Assembly (NCBI RefSeq): GCF_000182925.2
Contig: NC_026505.1
Coordinates: 4,898,001-4,962,000 of the forward strand
Reading direction: 5' to 3'
Length of the DNA stretch: 64,000 nt
Source of the DNA: Neurospora crassa OR74A
Lineage: Eukaryota; Ascomycota; Sordariomycetes; Sordariales; Sordariaceae
The notes under the pieces were generated by a model. The model was not told the origin of the DNA. It saw only the letters and a program-made list of their open reading frames with translations, and did not search any database. The position numbers and the translations under genes are program-made. The stretch's first letter is position 1. The number at the start of each line of letters is the position of its first letter. Below are positions 46,759 through 59,399 of the stretch, in pieces.

Positions 46759-49201
46759 CTACTGCCTCCCCTTCATCAAGTTCTTCATCGTGTTATACAT
46801 CAACTCTGGCACCCCCTTAAACCCTCTCTCCTCCAAATACCTCAACACCCCCGCCCTATACTCCTGCCAACTAATCTCCAACCCTCCCTTCCCTGCCAGT
46901 GCCGCCAGACTCTGTTGTGTAACCGGTCCTGCATGTCTCGCCCTCAATCCGCGATCACTAATATCCATCTCTCCTTCCAACTCTCGATCCTCCAACTCCC
47001 TCAGGAACGAAATACTCTGCAAACATAACACCGGACTGTGACTTAATCCAAACACGGATCCGAGCACCAGCTCCCCATCGGGCTCCACCTTCTTGAGGTA
47101 CCCCCTCAGCGCCGCCTCCAGCGTTCTAGGCACGAGACATCCCTTGGCGTTGGCGTCGCTGACGGCGAACGCCCGGCCTCGCCAGAGGACATTGCACAGA
47201 TCCATCAGGAAGGCATTGAAGGTGGTGATTTGCTGTCTTTCCTCTGCAAACAAGGGGCGAGCGGACGGGGAGGTGGAAACCATGACGGATTCCCACGCGC
47301 GCTTGTAGGTCGCCAAGATGCCGCAGAGTCGGGAGACGACTTCGAGCGAGTGGGAGAAGTGGAGGGTGTAAATTAGCAAGGAAGGTGGGATGGTGATGGG
47401 GATGTGCTTGAGGAGGGAAGGGGAGGAGAAGATGCGGGTGGCGACGAGGGTGTAGAAGTCGAGGATGAGGAGGTGGGTGGGTACCGTGGGCGAGGTTTGG
47501 GCGATGGTTAGGGAGAGAGTGTTGACGTGGGCTATGAGGGCTGGGATGGACTGAGGGGCCGGGGAGGAGGATAGGGTGGTTGAGTCGGAGGAGAGCATGG
47601 TGAGGGTCCATTGTCGGAGGAGGGAGGTGTAAAAAGTTAGGAGGGAAAGTTGGGATTCGGAGGTATTGTCGAGGAGAACGGATTCGAAGGGCTGGAGGAG
47701 GATTTGGTAAAGCTCTGGTATGTGGTAAGTTAGCTTGGTTGTCTAAGGGTTAAATGGATGAAAGGGTTGAGTTAAACCTTTGAAGTTCATTAGTGGGAGG
47801 AAGCTCAGAGTCTCTACGACTATTTTTCTTTTGTCTCTGCCGTCCCAGACTTGCAGAAACTCACGGAAGAAATTGATGAGGAGAGGTGGTAGTGTCTGCT
47901 TTCAGGGTTAGTCAAAGTTAATACAACTCGACAATGCTTTCTGATGCGGACCTTTGTGCTGGCAGCATAGTCATGAATGATGTCTACCATGTCAAGTAGC
48001 AGACTTGGGTCGGCATCTCCACTTCGAACATCGTCCAGGCACGCTGTTACCCAATTGTTCACCCGCGATAAACCTTCGGCATCTGGCCGGAGGACCAGAA
48101 GTTTCTGGAGGAGGGGGTCTGCTAATACTGCAACGAGCTGCGTCGGAAACTCAATCTTGTCCAGGTTCTCAGCCAGGGACTTTGGACTATTGACCTCTTC
48201 AAGAGTGACAGAGTTCTGCAGGTTGGTTGGTTGGTTGGTTACTTTGTTTACATCAATGATGATAGCGAGAGGGAAGACGGCACTCACTTCTTGAGCATGC
48301 AGGGTATGCACAGCCGGAATAAGGATGCCCTTTGCCCCCCTTTGTTGGCGGCCAAACGCAGACCTGACAGCGAAGCCATTTCTGACTGTGCCATCTTGGA
48401 TAGCTTCAGTTTGTTGCTGCTGGATCTCATCTAATCTTGCTCGCCATTGCGGGTCAGGATGCTTGAAGGTAGCTGCGCGACCGTTGGCAGCATCGCCGAC
48501 AATAATTTCCGGATAGTAGTTTTTGAAAACTCGGAGGAGGCCTGTCAATTTTGGATCGTTTCCCGTCTGCCTGGACAAGGCCAGGATTGTCTGTATCCTG
48601 AAAGGCTTGACGTGTTGTCGTCGCGTGATGAGGGCCAAGACATGACATAATTGCGGCCTGATGGCGGCAGTGTCGAGGAGGTTGAAAAGGACACCATACG
48701 TCTGGGACAATATGCCGGTGTCTTGAAGCAAGTGGTAGACCATAATCAGCCACTTGAGAAGAAGAGTCTGGATCGGAAAGGAGGGCTTGAGCTGGCCATG
48801 GCCCAAGGCACAAACCACTTTCAGGACGGAGTCGCTGTTCAGCTTGCCCACTGGATACAAGTTTTTGATGATGGCGCCCTTGGATGCTTGGTCCAGATGG
48901 TTGGTGAGAGTGACCAGGTCAACCAGACGGGCGAGCTCATCGGGCAACGCACCCCTGTCGTAGAGCACCGAGGTTAAGCTTTCGACGGTGGGCTTTATGC
49001 TGGTTTGGCGGCGTTTGGACGGCACTTTGGAGGCTAAAGAGGAATTAGTAAATCTGTTGTTGAGGAATATAAAGAGAAGTGCGTACCTGCCTCGATGTCA
49101 TCCAGGAGAGCGCCGAGATTGTCTTTGTCGCCGACATGATCATGATCACCGAGATTCACACTGGTGTCGTTTGTATTGTGATCTCCTTCGACGGAAGACA
49201 T
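46759..49201 (-). CDS. CTF3: Kinetochore protein CENP-I (Mis6/Ctf3)
   Basis: Five minus-strand exons: 49201-49087, 49033-48288, 48215-47952, 47895-47778 and 47714-46759 (732 residues). The Mis6 block reads LLKWLIMVYHLLQDTGILSQTYGVLFNLLD, then PQLCHVLALITRRQHVKPFRIQTILALSRQTGNDPKLTGLLRVFKNYYPEI. This is the conserved N-terminal helical repeat region of CENP-I. The rest (LPPLLINFFREFLQVWDGRDKRKIVVETLSFLPLMNFKE, then LYQILLQPFESVLLD...) stays helical and less conserved. CENP-I belongs to the constitutive centromere network (CENP-H/I/K/M) that helps load CENP-A and link it to microtubule-binding complexes. Intron 2 (72 bp) is frame-preserving and stop-free. Intron 3 has an unusual GTCCGC donor but a clear GACTAAC branch and CAG acceptor. 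Confidence 0.9.
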
Positions 49202-52200
49202 TTTGCAAGCCCGGTTCTGTTGATCGCCGCAGTAACGATGACCTTATCACAGAGACACCTTCATGTCGTGGAATATGGCGGTTTGTTGCGACATGACATG
49301 TCTTTGACGGCAGGTACTACAACTTTGTACATGTGATTAATTGGGAGACGCGTCGCGGCGCGCCCCACCACGAGTTTACCGTCGTCACCCAACAGACCTG
49401 GTGGTTGAATGTGGCTCGTGCACTGGTCTGATCTACATAGTGTACTTGTAACCCTTGCTGACATAATATTTATGCCGCTTTATGTGAATGGTTATGCACA
49501 AGACTATTGTGCATTGCTCCCCAAATGGGAAATAACAAAAGTCCAGCCGGATTCGACACTGGTCGGTTGTCTCATGAAGTGTCAGAAACGACGTGGCAAA
49601 CGCTCAACATACTGAACTGAGTTATCAGCAGTTTGACTTCCCCTCCACTCAGCTCTCTCTCGCACTTTTGGAACGACCCGAACAGATTCGACAAATTTCA
49701 AGGCGTTCAGTCCTGCCTCATATCAGATGTACCCGCTGAGGAGAATGAGGTGGGACTTTCTCGGTTTTCGTGTTACACAAGACATGCTACGGCCAAGGAA
49801 AGACCGATTTCGCATACCAAAGTCCTCCACCTCGTGGGGTATTTATCTGCGCCTGACCCGGGCAGGAGGCCGAGGCTGGAATCATGGAAGGTGGATATAC
49901 CTTGCTTTTACCGGAAGGTGCCCAGGTTTCTCTAAATGCACGCCGGTACATACTGACTTTCTCCGGTACCTACTACCAAGTATCACTCATCGTCTTGCTG
50001 ATGAGTGTCAGACAGAGCGGGCACGTCTGTCGGTTATCATCAACCAGGCCGCGGCTACCTACTAATACTGTCACGCTGCAGCAACGCCTTACACAGTGGG
50101 AGACAGCAACCCAACTGAATTCATATCACGAGTTCATCCATCACTGCAGTTACTAGCCTGTAGTAAGCGTGTCAGGCTACTTTTCACCACCAGCAAATGA
50201 ATTCTTCAGCCGTAAGATTGACATTATGCGGAGCAAGCAACGAGGGAACGAAAGCGAAACACCGACGGGATAGGTTTCGGGAGTGAGACGCCGTCCTGAA
50301 ATTCCTCTTGTTGATCAGGTCAAGTTGTCCACCCTCTGCCTCCCTCTATCGACTTCTTCTGAAGCCATTTCTCTACATATGCAATCGGAGTTTACTAAGG
50401 CCGTTTGCCTGTTGGTTGTCACCGCCTTGTTGGCCTGTCCTCCATGTGGATTCCCACCTTTTTCTTACCCGGCCTTTCCAAGTCTTACCAACTATGTACA
50501 ACTAGCGTTTTACCGTTATTCATTTTGACCTATCGTCCTTACGAATCTTTGTATGCCTCACTGGAGTCACTGCAGCTTACCTACATACAGTACCTCCAGA
50601 TTGGCCCCCACAGCTACCCTTCCTACTAGTCTCTGGTCACTCCTCCGCTTCCGGCGCAGGGAGAATTACTGAACACCACTGACTGCTTGTCCTGAAGAAG
50701 CCGGACTCAAGCTTCATTCACGACTCGATGCTCAATGGTCACTCGATACGCAAGAAAACCAAGTATATGTACGCCGACGCTCTCGTTCTTGGAAGTGATC
50801 AGTTCGATTTTGCCCTCGAGTGTCATCACGAAGGCGCCCGTTCCAAGAGGTCAGAGGAAGAAGAAGAAGCATGAAAGCAGGCCGACGAGGCCATGTCTTT
50901 CTTCCACGCAGAAGCCAATCGAACTCAGACCTTTACGCCCACTGTCATCATCCAACCCTTCTGGTGCGACTGAACGACGTGACGGATATGCTCTGTGCAT
51001 ATTGCAACAAGCGGTATCCATTTGCCGCTGTCCTCGTGTCAGCATTCACCGGCTTAAGACTAGGCCCGTCAGACCTCACGAGGCACTCTGACTCCAGACG
51101 GACGGACTTGGCACGCAAATCATGAGAGCTAGCCTAGCAGCACAGCATCATCTCAACTTTTGCCTCTTGACCGGTGCGGTTATAGAAAGATATGGGTACG
51201 TACTATGCCCTCTGCCGTGTCACCGTTCCATTCAGTCAGCTTGCTGTGGACTCGAAAAAGGTTTGTCCCTCCTTCGTCTGCGTGGGTGGTCAGCGTTGGC
51301 GCCGGCTGCGCTTCGAGCCACCCCTTGTCGATGCTGTTGACTAGATTCTATAGTGTTCTTTACCCTTGAAACCACCCCAGCACCGAGTACAAGCACCAAA
51401 GGATGCCCGGTACCACGCTGCCCGTGCGACTCCATCATCAGGGGCTCGGGCTTCCATACCGCTCTGAATTCTTGCCATGATATTCTTTCCCCATCCCCAA
51501 CCTCATCCTTCATCGTCGGCAAAAAAAGAATAATGAGCGAGAACTTGAGGTCGGTGAGAGCATCGTAAAGCACTGGACCGGGACTTCCTGTTACCCTTCC
51601 AGGGCCTCCGTCGCGTTTCTCGTTCGAATACCCAAACCATTCATTTCACAATCTTGATGTGTCAAGTATTATGGCATCACACGCAATTATACAATATCAG
51701 CGCATTGCTCCTTGTGCTACCCCAGTTGCTGCTCAGCGTACACCAGAGCTATATAGCCTGCTCGTCATCACCCAATGGGCTGTTGCCCTGCGAAAGAAAA
51801 GATGTCCCTGCAAAGTTTTTAAGCCCCTTTAAACACGTCTCATATTTTCTTTTCTCTCCCGTGTCCTTTTTAGACGCGCGAATATCCGCAATGACCTAGT
51901 CCATTTGCCCACTCGTGTGGATAACATGGTGTTACCATTACACCTGCACCACCCGAGACATTCAAGCCAGGCAACTCCTATATACATCTTTGCAATGTCG
52001 ACAACCACCCCTCCTATCTGAACAACCTGCTGGATGGACTGCTGACGTTAGTGGGATCAACCCAGTCAGCCAACTGCCATTCGAGGAGGGCTAGTGTTCC
52101 CTTAAAGTTCCATCATTCCCATTCCTGTTCGGTTGTTCCTTTGCCTGGTGTCGCGCTTAGCCTAGTCTCTTGCCATTTCCGGTAGGTTTCTCTGCTCAAC

Positions 52201-52693
52201 CGCGGTATCAAAAACAGGAAACACAAGGTGAAGCCACTCCGTCGTTATCTGCCATTGCCGAACCTACTTCCTGGTTCGGATTTTGAATCTGTCCCCCCTA
52301 TTGGTCCTTACGAGCGACTGATCCGACCCGAACTTGAATCTGAGCGCTGCTAGACGCGTACCCTTTCTTACTTGTGTGTTATGGACCCATCATAGCTTTC
52401 AGAGGGCTGTTTTCTACATTTGCTGGACGTTGTTGCCGGACGATCTAGCTTAAGTCGACCTCGCGGGAGCTCCAGCCGCTTGAGTTTCTTTATAACATTG
52501 CATATACACATCCGAACCCTGCGGATCAGTGTATGAAAATTTTGGAACGGAGGCTTGGCATTGAATTGATTAGAACTTTTTTAAAAAAGAGGTAAGTCAG
52601 TCAATCATCAATGCCTTCAAATCACCCAAAGACCGCGAACAGTCCAACAGATCTTTTTACGCTAAACATGGTAATACTACAGGTTCATGAACC
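49202..52693. other. 3.5 kb gene-poor divergent region
   Basis: Between divergent CENP-I and the GH3C-GNAT gene. I see no recognisable gene; all frames are under 120 codons. A possible 5' UTR intron of the next gene lies at its right end (donor GTAAGT about 52592, acceptor CTACAG at 52682). Confidence 0.5.
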
Positions 52694-54457
52694 ATGAACC
52701 CGCCAAGGTATTCGGACCAGAGACTTGCGATCCACGACCCTCTTGTGCCCTCTGAGCAATTTCCTGCGATTGAAGGCGGCAATCAAACAACAACTGTGAT
52801 TCAAGACTCACTAGAATATCTTCCCCTTTCAAGGTCCCTGAGAGACGGCGATATACTATTGCTCCTGACCCCGGCAGTCGCTCCCCGTCATACCACCTCC
52901 GAAACCGGCCATTCGACCAGTGACCCCTTCGAACCGCTCGGAAAGGCCCTAGCAAAGAAACACCCGTGGGTTCGGCAGGTTCCTTATATCCCTAGGAATG
53001 GGATCACTGGGACACATGTCGTGCACATCAGGCTGGCCAAATCCGTTGTGTTCGTTATCTCAGGTCCGCCTTGCTTTGGTCAACCTCCGCAGGTCTCACT
53101 GGCTAAGACGGTACGCTCACTATGTGAAAACCGACCGCTGATTGTGTTGGCATGTTGCAACGTCAAGTGGCTAGGCCCCCTTGAGAGCTCATTCCCAACA
53201 GTCATTCAGAGTTCTGGCTTTACCCCTCCGGAGCTCGAAGCAGCAGCCCGTGTCATGGTTGGGAATGTTAAGCAGCCACATACAGCGGGGCCAAATGTTC
53301 AAAATCTCATCTTAGCACCCAAATCATGGCAAGTGGAGGCATGGAACGAGCACCGCGATGTCGCCCCAGCTTATGAATTGTGGTGCCAGTGTTTTCCCGA
53401 CAATTTTCGGCTTAGTCGGTTTTCATTCCAGTCCCTTCTCTGCCGCGATGGCTACGCGATGCACTACGTTGTTCGCGAGCCAGGGACTACCCAACTACTG
53501 GGATTCTGTGCTACATATACCACATATATTGGCAGCGACTCGGAAAGATTGGTTGGCTCTCTAGCCGCTCTGTTTGTTCGACCGTCTTACCGTCAAAGGG
53601 GTATTGGACTAAGTTTGCATGATCACGCTTCACGCCAACTCAGGAAAACCCGTGGAGTCTGCCGTCTACAGCTCGGAAGCACATTTCCACGTTTATTCTA
53701 TGGAATTCCCATGGAAAGCCCTTCAGAGGACTGGTTCTCTCGCCGCAGCTGGCCCGTTAAGCCTCAGTCCAGCTTACCGGGCGCTGGTCTGGAAACGTGC
53801 GACTGGTTGCTTGTGTTTGACGACTGGGCAACAACAAGAACAAGTCCAACAACACTGATGAACTCGGAACTAATATTCCGATCGTGTGAATTCAGCGAGT
53901 ACCACATGGTTATGGAGATAGTGGAGAGGGAATCGAGGGAGAAGGACAATATGGGATGGTACGATCAATACGCGAAATTGGAAGGCACGATGAATATCGA
54001 GGATATTGTGCTGGGTCTTGAAGGACAAACCATTGTGGCAGTGGCCTTGACGTACGTCAAGAATACGGGAAGTCCCGTTTTTGAGGATTTACCGTGGGCC
54101 GGAATGATTTCAGACAATGTCGGCGGAGTAACATGCATCTGCATTTCAGGCAAGTTGTCCGTCAATGACGTATTCCAATATTTGTACGGATGCTAACTGC
54201 GACTTGATCACACAGACCAAAACCCTGATGTGGCCAAGGGAAGAGATGCCATCATGCTCAGGCTTCTTGATAGTTGCGTTCACAGATTCGCCCAACAAGG
54301 GTTGAAAAAAATGTTCATTGACGCAATGAGAGGAATGGATGAAGGATTTCAGTCCATGGGTAAGCAAAATGACTTGACTGTCAAGGGATCTTCTGCTAAC
54401 GTTTTCTTAGGGTTCCAAAAGTGGGCGAGATATAGAGAAGTCTGGCGAGATGTTTAA
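52694..54457 (+). CDS. GH3 C-terminal domain plus double GNAT protein, lacking the GH3 catalytic barrel
   Basis: Exons 52694-54149, 54216-54359 and 54411-54457 (548 residues). Residues about 45-190 (RDGDILLLLTPAV...DPFEPLGKALAKKHPWVRQVPY...GITGTHVVHI...VVFVISGPPCFGQP) resemble the C-terminal domain of fungal GH3 beta-N-acetylglucosaminidases. A GNAT acetyltransferase domain follows (about 210-385; motif A R300-Q-R-G-I-G305, then LQLGSTFPRLFYGIP). A second, degenerate GNAT-like domain (about 395-548) ends GFQSMGFQKWARYREVW. In the related fungal proteins I know, this tail follows a GH3 barrel; here the ATG lies just before the C-domain and an in-frame stop precedes it. Intron 1 is a GC-AG intron (TCAG|GCAAGT). 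Substrate unknown; amino-sugar acetylation is a guess. Confidence 0.75.
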
Positions 54458-55990
54458 CGCACCTGCGACCTCCGGGATACAATCTCACGTTTATTCGTCA
54501 ACGGGGATCTAACATCGTCTTGTGAGGGAGTACCACGGTGACTAATCCGCCATGGCACTTGTTAAGAGTGACATCAAGGTCCTTGGGACACATGGTCGAT
54601 GGTTAAAGAGGAGGATGGAACACCCAAAAATGACTATTCCCAGGATGGTTTTTTTCTTCTTCTAGAAACCAAGAGCCAACTAGCTACATGACTAGCCCTT
54701 GGATGGACGGCTCCTTGGTCCAAATGTTTATCCAGTGAAGCTCAACTCTGAACACTCCATAACCTAGCGTACGAGGAGGACATTAGATGTTAAGAAGGCA
54801 TCAGAGTCAGAGGAAAATTTGGAAGCTGATAGCACGATACAACCTAGAGGAAGAGGGGACCCCAACAAGAGATCATCACAGAGACATATAGATGTTCCAT
54901 CCGTGTTCAGACCTAGGCGTCTTTTTTGTGTCACACTCTATCCTCATTCATGCAACAGTTCAGTCACGAGCTTGATGTTTTGTTACCATTACCATGACGA
55001 GCGTAACATCTTCTCTTTTGCAAAATTGTTGTCAAAACAGAAACATTACACGCCAAGACTTACACCTTCAGTCGACATGGTGGTTTCCGTTTTGGGTTGG
55101 CATGCAGAGCTTCATTCGATCACCCTTCAGTTTTTGCACTAGCACTGAGCAGAGTCGCACTTGCCGTAAGATATGTTGAAACTTGGCGGCTAGAGAAGAG
55201 CTCTTGCCCGGTGTCACAATGGCGACCTCTTTCGTCGTGTACATAGTAGTGCACAAGTTTGAGTCGGGAAAGAGGTGACGACATGCTCTGGGATGCCGGG
55301 GGAAGGAAGAAGGGAGGGAGCTTGGGCCAATGGTTTCAATTGCCTGAATGGACGGATGGAGAACCTGGAACCCTGCTGTCGGCTAGGCTCTGTTTGGCAA
55401 CATCCATCCAACCAACCCCTCTTCCCGTCCACAACGACGCCCTCTTATCCTCAAATCTTCACTTTGAACCGTTGTTCTTGTTGCTTCTCTACCTCTAGCT
55501 TACACCTAGAATTCAATCAAAAATCGACGGCAAGATAATCAGGAATCGAATGTTGTTGTTGTTGTGGAATTGCGTTTCAGATCTGTACCTGTGTTAGCCC
55601 AGTCGTGGAACTTTGGCTGAAGCGAGATCAGAACTCGACCTCAGCACGTCGTTCGTTCAGCTTCTCGCGATTCACAGTCCACCAACCACCTCACGTTTAT
55701 CGCCTCCGCACTTTGTCACGCATCCTGTCCAGCTTCATTCACTGGCGGCATTGTCCCTCTCTCTTACATGCTTTGAACTCTTTCGACTACTTATACAGCT
55801 TCAACCCTGTTTGGCTTCTGGATACATCCGCTTCCACAATTCATGTATCTAATGTCATTCATACGAGACTCTCCACCCAGTCTTTGAGGAGCACAGATTC
55901 TTTCTTGTGCGCGACATCGGCGTTCTTCGTCTGTCTCATCTACCTTTCTTGATTCCTGTCGCGCAGCTGTTGGGCCGATTTGTCGAACCG
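54458..55990. other. Intergenic region GNAT gene / PFF1
   Basis: 1.5 kb. It contains TTG repeats near 55550-55565 and a CT-rich leader before the PFF1 start. No further gene recognised. Confidence 0.5.
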
Positions 55991-58900
55991 ATGATCAATC
56001 CCATATCTTTCCGGCCGGGCCCGGTCACGTTCTGGACCACGCTCATCTACCTGGCCCTGCTGATACCCATCGTCATCATCAACGAGAAAACACCGGCGGC
56101 GCCTAAGACGGCCGAGCCGTTCAAGGGTGTCAACCTCACCGAGGCCTGGCTCGACCTCACCACCATCACCAGAGCGTACCATCCTTACAACAGCAAGTTC
56201 AACGAGGAGGTGCGCAGATATCTGCTGGAGAAGGTCGAGACCATCTTGGAGGAAAATGGCGCTAGTTGGGTGTCTGATGGGTGAGTTGTCTTGGCCTCGA
56301 GTTTCTACAACGGCTGGTTGCCAAAGACTAACAAAACGGTTTCTTTGATATTGATTACAGCCAAATGACTACCGTAAAGGACGGCAAGTCTGCAGCAGTC
56401 ACCGTTTTCGATGACAATGTGTCAAATTCCACCTTTGTCATGGGAAAGTCTAATGGAACTACCTTCACTCGTACGGACTCAATTAATAATGCCGCTTACT
56501 TCGAGGGTACCAACATCCTGGTTTACATTCGCGGCAAGGAGGACGATGAAGGCGAGTGGTGGGAGGCCGATTACGCCCATGGAATGAGACGTAATGCCAA
56601 GGGTCTCACCTTGGTCAATGCCCATTACGATTCGTAAGTTCATTACCAGTCTTTGTTTGTGCAAGAAGTCGCCCAAACTGACAGCTCATAGCGTGTCAAC
56701 GGGCTTTGGTGCCACCGACGACGGCATGGGAGTCGTGACTGCCTTGCAAGTCCTCAAATATTTTACCGCCCCGGGCCACCAACCCCAGCGCGGCATCGTG
56801 GTCATGTTGAATAACGGCGAGGAAGATTGGCTCTACGGCGCCCATGCCCTCGGGCAGCACAAGCTGAATCCATTCATCCATACCTTCTTGAACCTCGAAG
56901 GTGCCGGTGCTGGAGGCAGGGCGATAGTATTCCGTGCCACGGATCGCGAGGTTATGGCGGCGTATGCTAGAACATCGCACCCTTTCGGTACTGTGATTGC
57001 ATCTGATGCCTTCGGCCTGGGCTTCATCTCTAGCGGTACCGACTACTCAGTACTCGTTGACGCTTACGGCCAGCGTGGAATCGACTTGGCCTTCTTCAAG
57101 CCCCGTGCGAGATATCACACCAACCAGGACGATACTCGGCACACTTCCAAAGGAAGTCTTTGGCATATGCTGTCAGCAGCTATCCACACAACCAAGCAAT
57201 TTTCCGGTGACACGGGTAACACATTCATCGGTCAGAGGCCTGATAAAGCCCATGGAAAGGTTGCCAACGGTCGTTCCTCTAACGGAGTGTGGTTTGACCT
57301 CTTCGGCAAAAGCTTTGTGCTCTTCGGTCTGCGCGGCATGTTTGCCTGGTCACTTACTCTTCTCATCGCGACTCCGTTGGTCTTGGTCGGCATCACCTGG
57401 CTTCTTCGTAACCTCGACAAGGACTACTTCTTCACCTCCACGGTCAAGACCAAGGAGCATCCCGAATATGAAGCTGTTCCCATTGGTGGATGGAAGGGCT
57501 TCTTCCGCTTCCCCTTTGCTCTGGGTGTCGCTGTGTTTTTCACGATCAGCTCGGCTCTTTTGATGAATAAGGTCAATCCGTTGATTGTCTACAGCAGTCG
57601 TTATTCTGTGTAAGTTGTTGTCTCCTGGTTTCCTTGCTGTTCGGGCTAACAGTCGTTTCAGATGGGTTATGATGGTGTCTATCTTTTACTTCTCCTTCTG
57701 GATGATCATGCGCGGCGCCAATTTCGTCCGTCCCAGCGCTCTTCACCGCGGCTACGCCAACCTGTGGCTCTTCGTTTTTGGCTGGATTGTTCTGGTCGCC
57801 GTCACTGCCTTGGAGGACCGCCGTAGGATTGCGGCGGGTTACATCTTTGTTTTCCTTGAATCGGCCATCTTCTTGTCCTGCCTGATCTCTTTCGTTGAGC
57901 TCTTGGCTGTGCCAAGGAAATCTTCATACGCCTTGCAAGTTCAGGAGGACTATGACGGCCAGGAACATGATCACAATGGATATCAGGGGTTCCGGGATAG
58001 TACCGATGAACCCTCTTTGAGGGCCAGGGCTGAATCATCCGCCTCTGCTGCTTCTCCTCCATCGCCCACGGTTGCTCAGGAGCCCAGCAAGTCTAAAGCA
58101 CCGGCCGGCACTACTAATGGATTGTCGACTGCGCCTTCTGTCGCCGCGCATTCTTCGCAACCACAGCCTGCTCCCACTACACCCATCCCTGGTCGTTCTT
58201 CTGGCGCTCCTTCTACTGCATCCCGGGATGAGAACGAATCCGAAGATGATGACGAACCGACTGAGCGGACACCGCTCGTTGGCGGTAATGGCACCAATGA
58301 TCGTGGCCGTACTACGTTTGCGACTACTTATCGCCGCTCTATCACCGCGTTGGTCCACGGAGCGCGGAAGATGGAAGAAGATGGGGAGCCGTACGACCAT
58401 GAGCAAGAATGGTCTGGACATCTGCCTTCTTGGGCATGGTTCTTCCAGTTCTTGTTGCTGGGCCCCTTCATGATTATTCTTGCAGCTCAGACGGGTCTGA
58501 TGCTGACAGACGCAGTATATCAGACCGGATCAGACGGTAGCAAGCTCATCACGCCCTACCTCATCATCTTCGTCTTCACTGTCTTGCTTATCCTTCCCCT
58601 CACGCCCTTCATTCACCGTGTCACACATCACATTCCTGTGTTCCTACTTGTCGTCTTTATCGTCACCCTTACCTATAACCTCATCGCCTTCCCCTTCTCG
58701 GCCAACAACCGGTATAAGACCTTCTTCGGTCAGTACATTGACGTCGCCACCGGCGACAACAAGGTCTGCTATACCGGTATCGAGGAATACGTCCGCCCCA
58801 TTATCGCTGAACTCCCTTCTGCATCCGGACGGGAAGTCACCTGTGGCAAATCCCTTCGTCGTGGTTCCACGATATCAACGTGCTGTTTCGACGGATCTGC

Positions 58901-59399
58901 GGTCCCACCCAAGCTTGGAAGCGAAGATGACAATGGTCTCCCTGAGGATAGCTACGCCGACCTCATCACCATCAACGCCACGCGCAGCACCAAGAGAGGT
59001 GACTCGTCGAGGACCACTGCCCGGATCGAGATCACGGCTGATAACACCAAGTCGTGCTTTCTTCAGTTCAAGAAGCCTGTGTCGGCATTGGCTATCGAAA
59101 ACGGCTCCGGCTGGGACGACCGCTTTGGACAGTACCCTGAAGATGGAGTGGGGCTGGTTAGGCTCTGGCACAGGGAGTTCGGTAAGACGTGGGTGGTGAA
59201 TGCGGAGTGGAAGGGCTCGGAAACCAGGAAGGAGTATGATGAGAATGATGGCACGGTGATTTGTATGTGGAGCGATGCAAACACGCCGGGGACTATTCCG
59301 GCATTGGATGAGGCGTTACAGTTTGTCCCGAGTTGGGCAGCTGTGACGAAATTCTCGGAGGGGTTAGTGGAGGGAAGGAAGGCGTTCAAGATTGTGTAG
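55991..59399 (+). CDS. PFF1: Vacuolar membrane M28 metalloprotease (Pff1)
   Basis: Exons 55991-56280, 56361-56633, 56692-57609 and 57662-59399 (1072 residues). One membrane helix (about 14-32) precedes a lumenal M28 zinc peptidase domain. The zinc and catalytic residues are visible: H185 and D187 in HYDS, D197 and D198 in TDDG, E231/E232 in NNGEEDW and H330 in RYHTNQDD. The Asp of HYDS and the DDG are on different exons, joined in phase. From about 385 onward eight or so membrane helices alternate with a Ser/Pro-rich acidic loop ([12 protein letters not shown]...[16 protein letters not shown]). A lumenal C-terminal domain follows with [20 protein letters not shown]. Pff1 is a vacuolar protease of filamentous fungi and yeasts. 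The start is the first ATG in frame; a short upstream extension without ATG is ignored. Confidence 0.92.

Noticed and set aside
49640-50070. Overlapping 100-110-codon frames in the CENP-I upstream spacer
   Set aside because: No known domain, no consistent codon pattern and frames conflict with each other.
49202-52693. Suspected decayed gene or element in the 3.5 kb spacer
   Set aside because: No coding similarity, terminal repeats or strong AT skew could be seen by eye.
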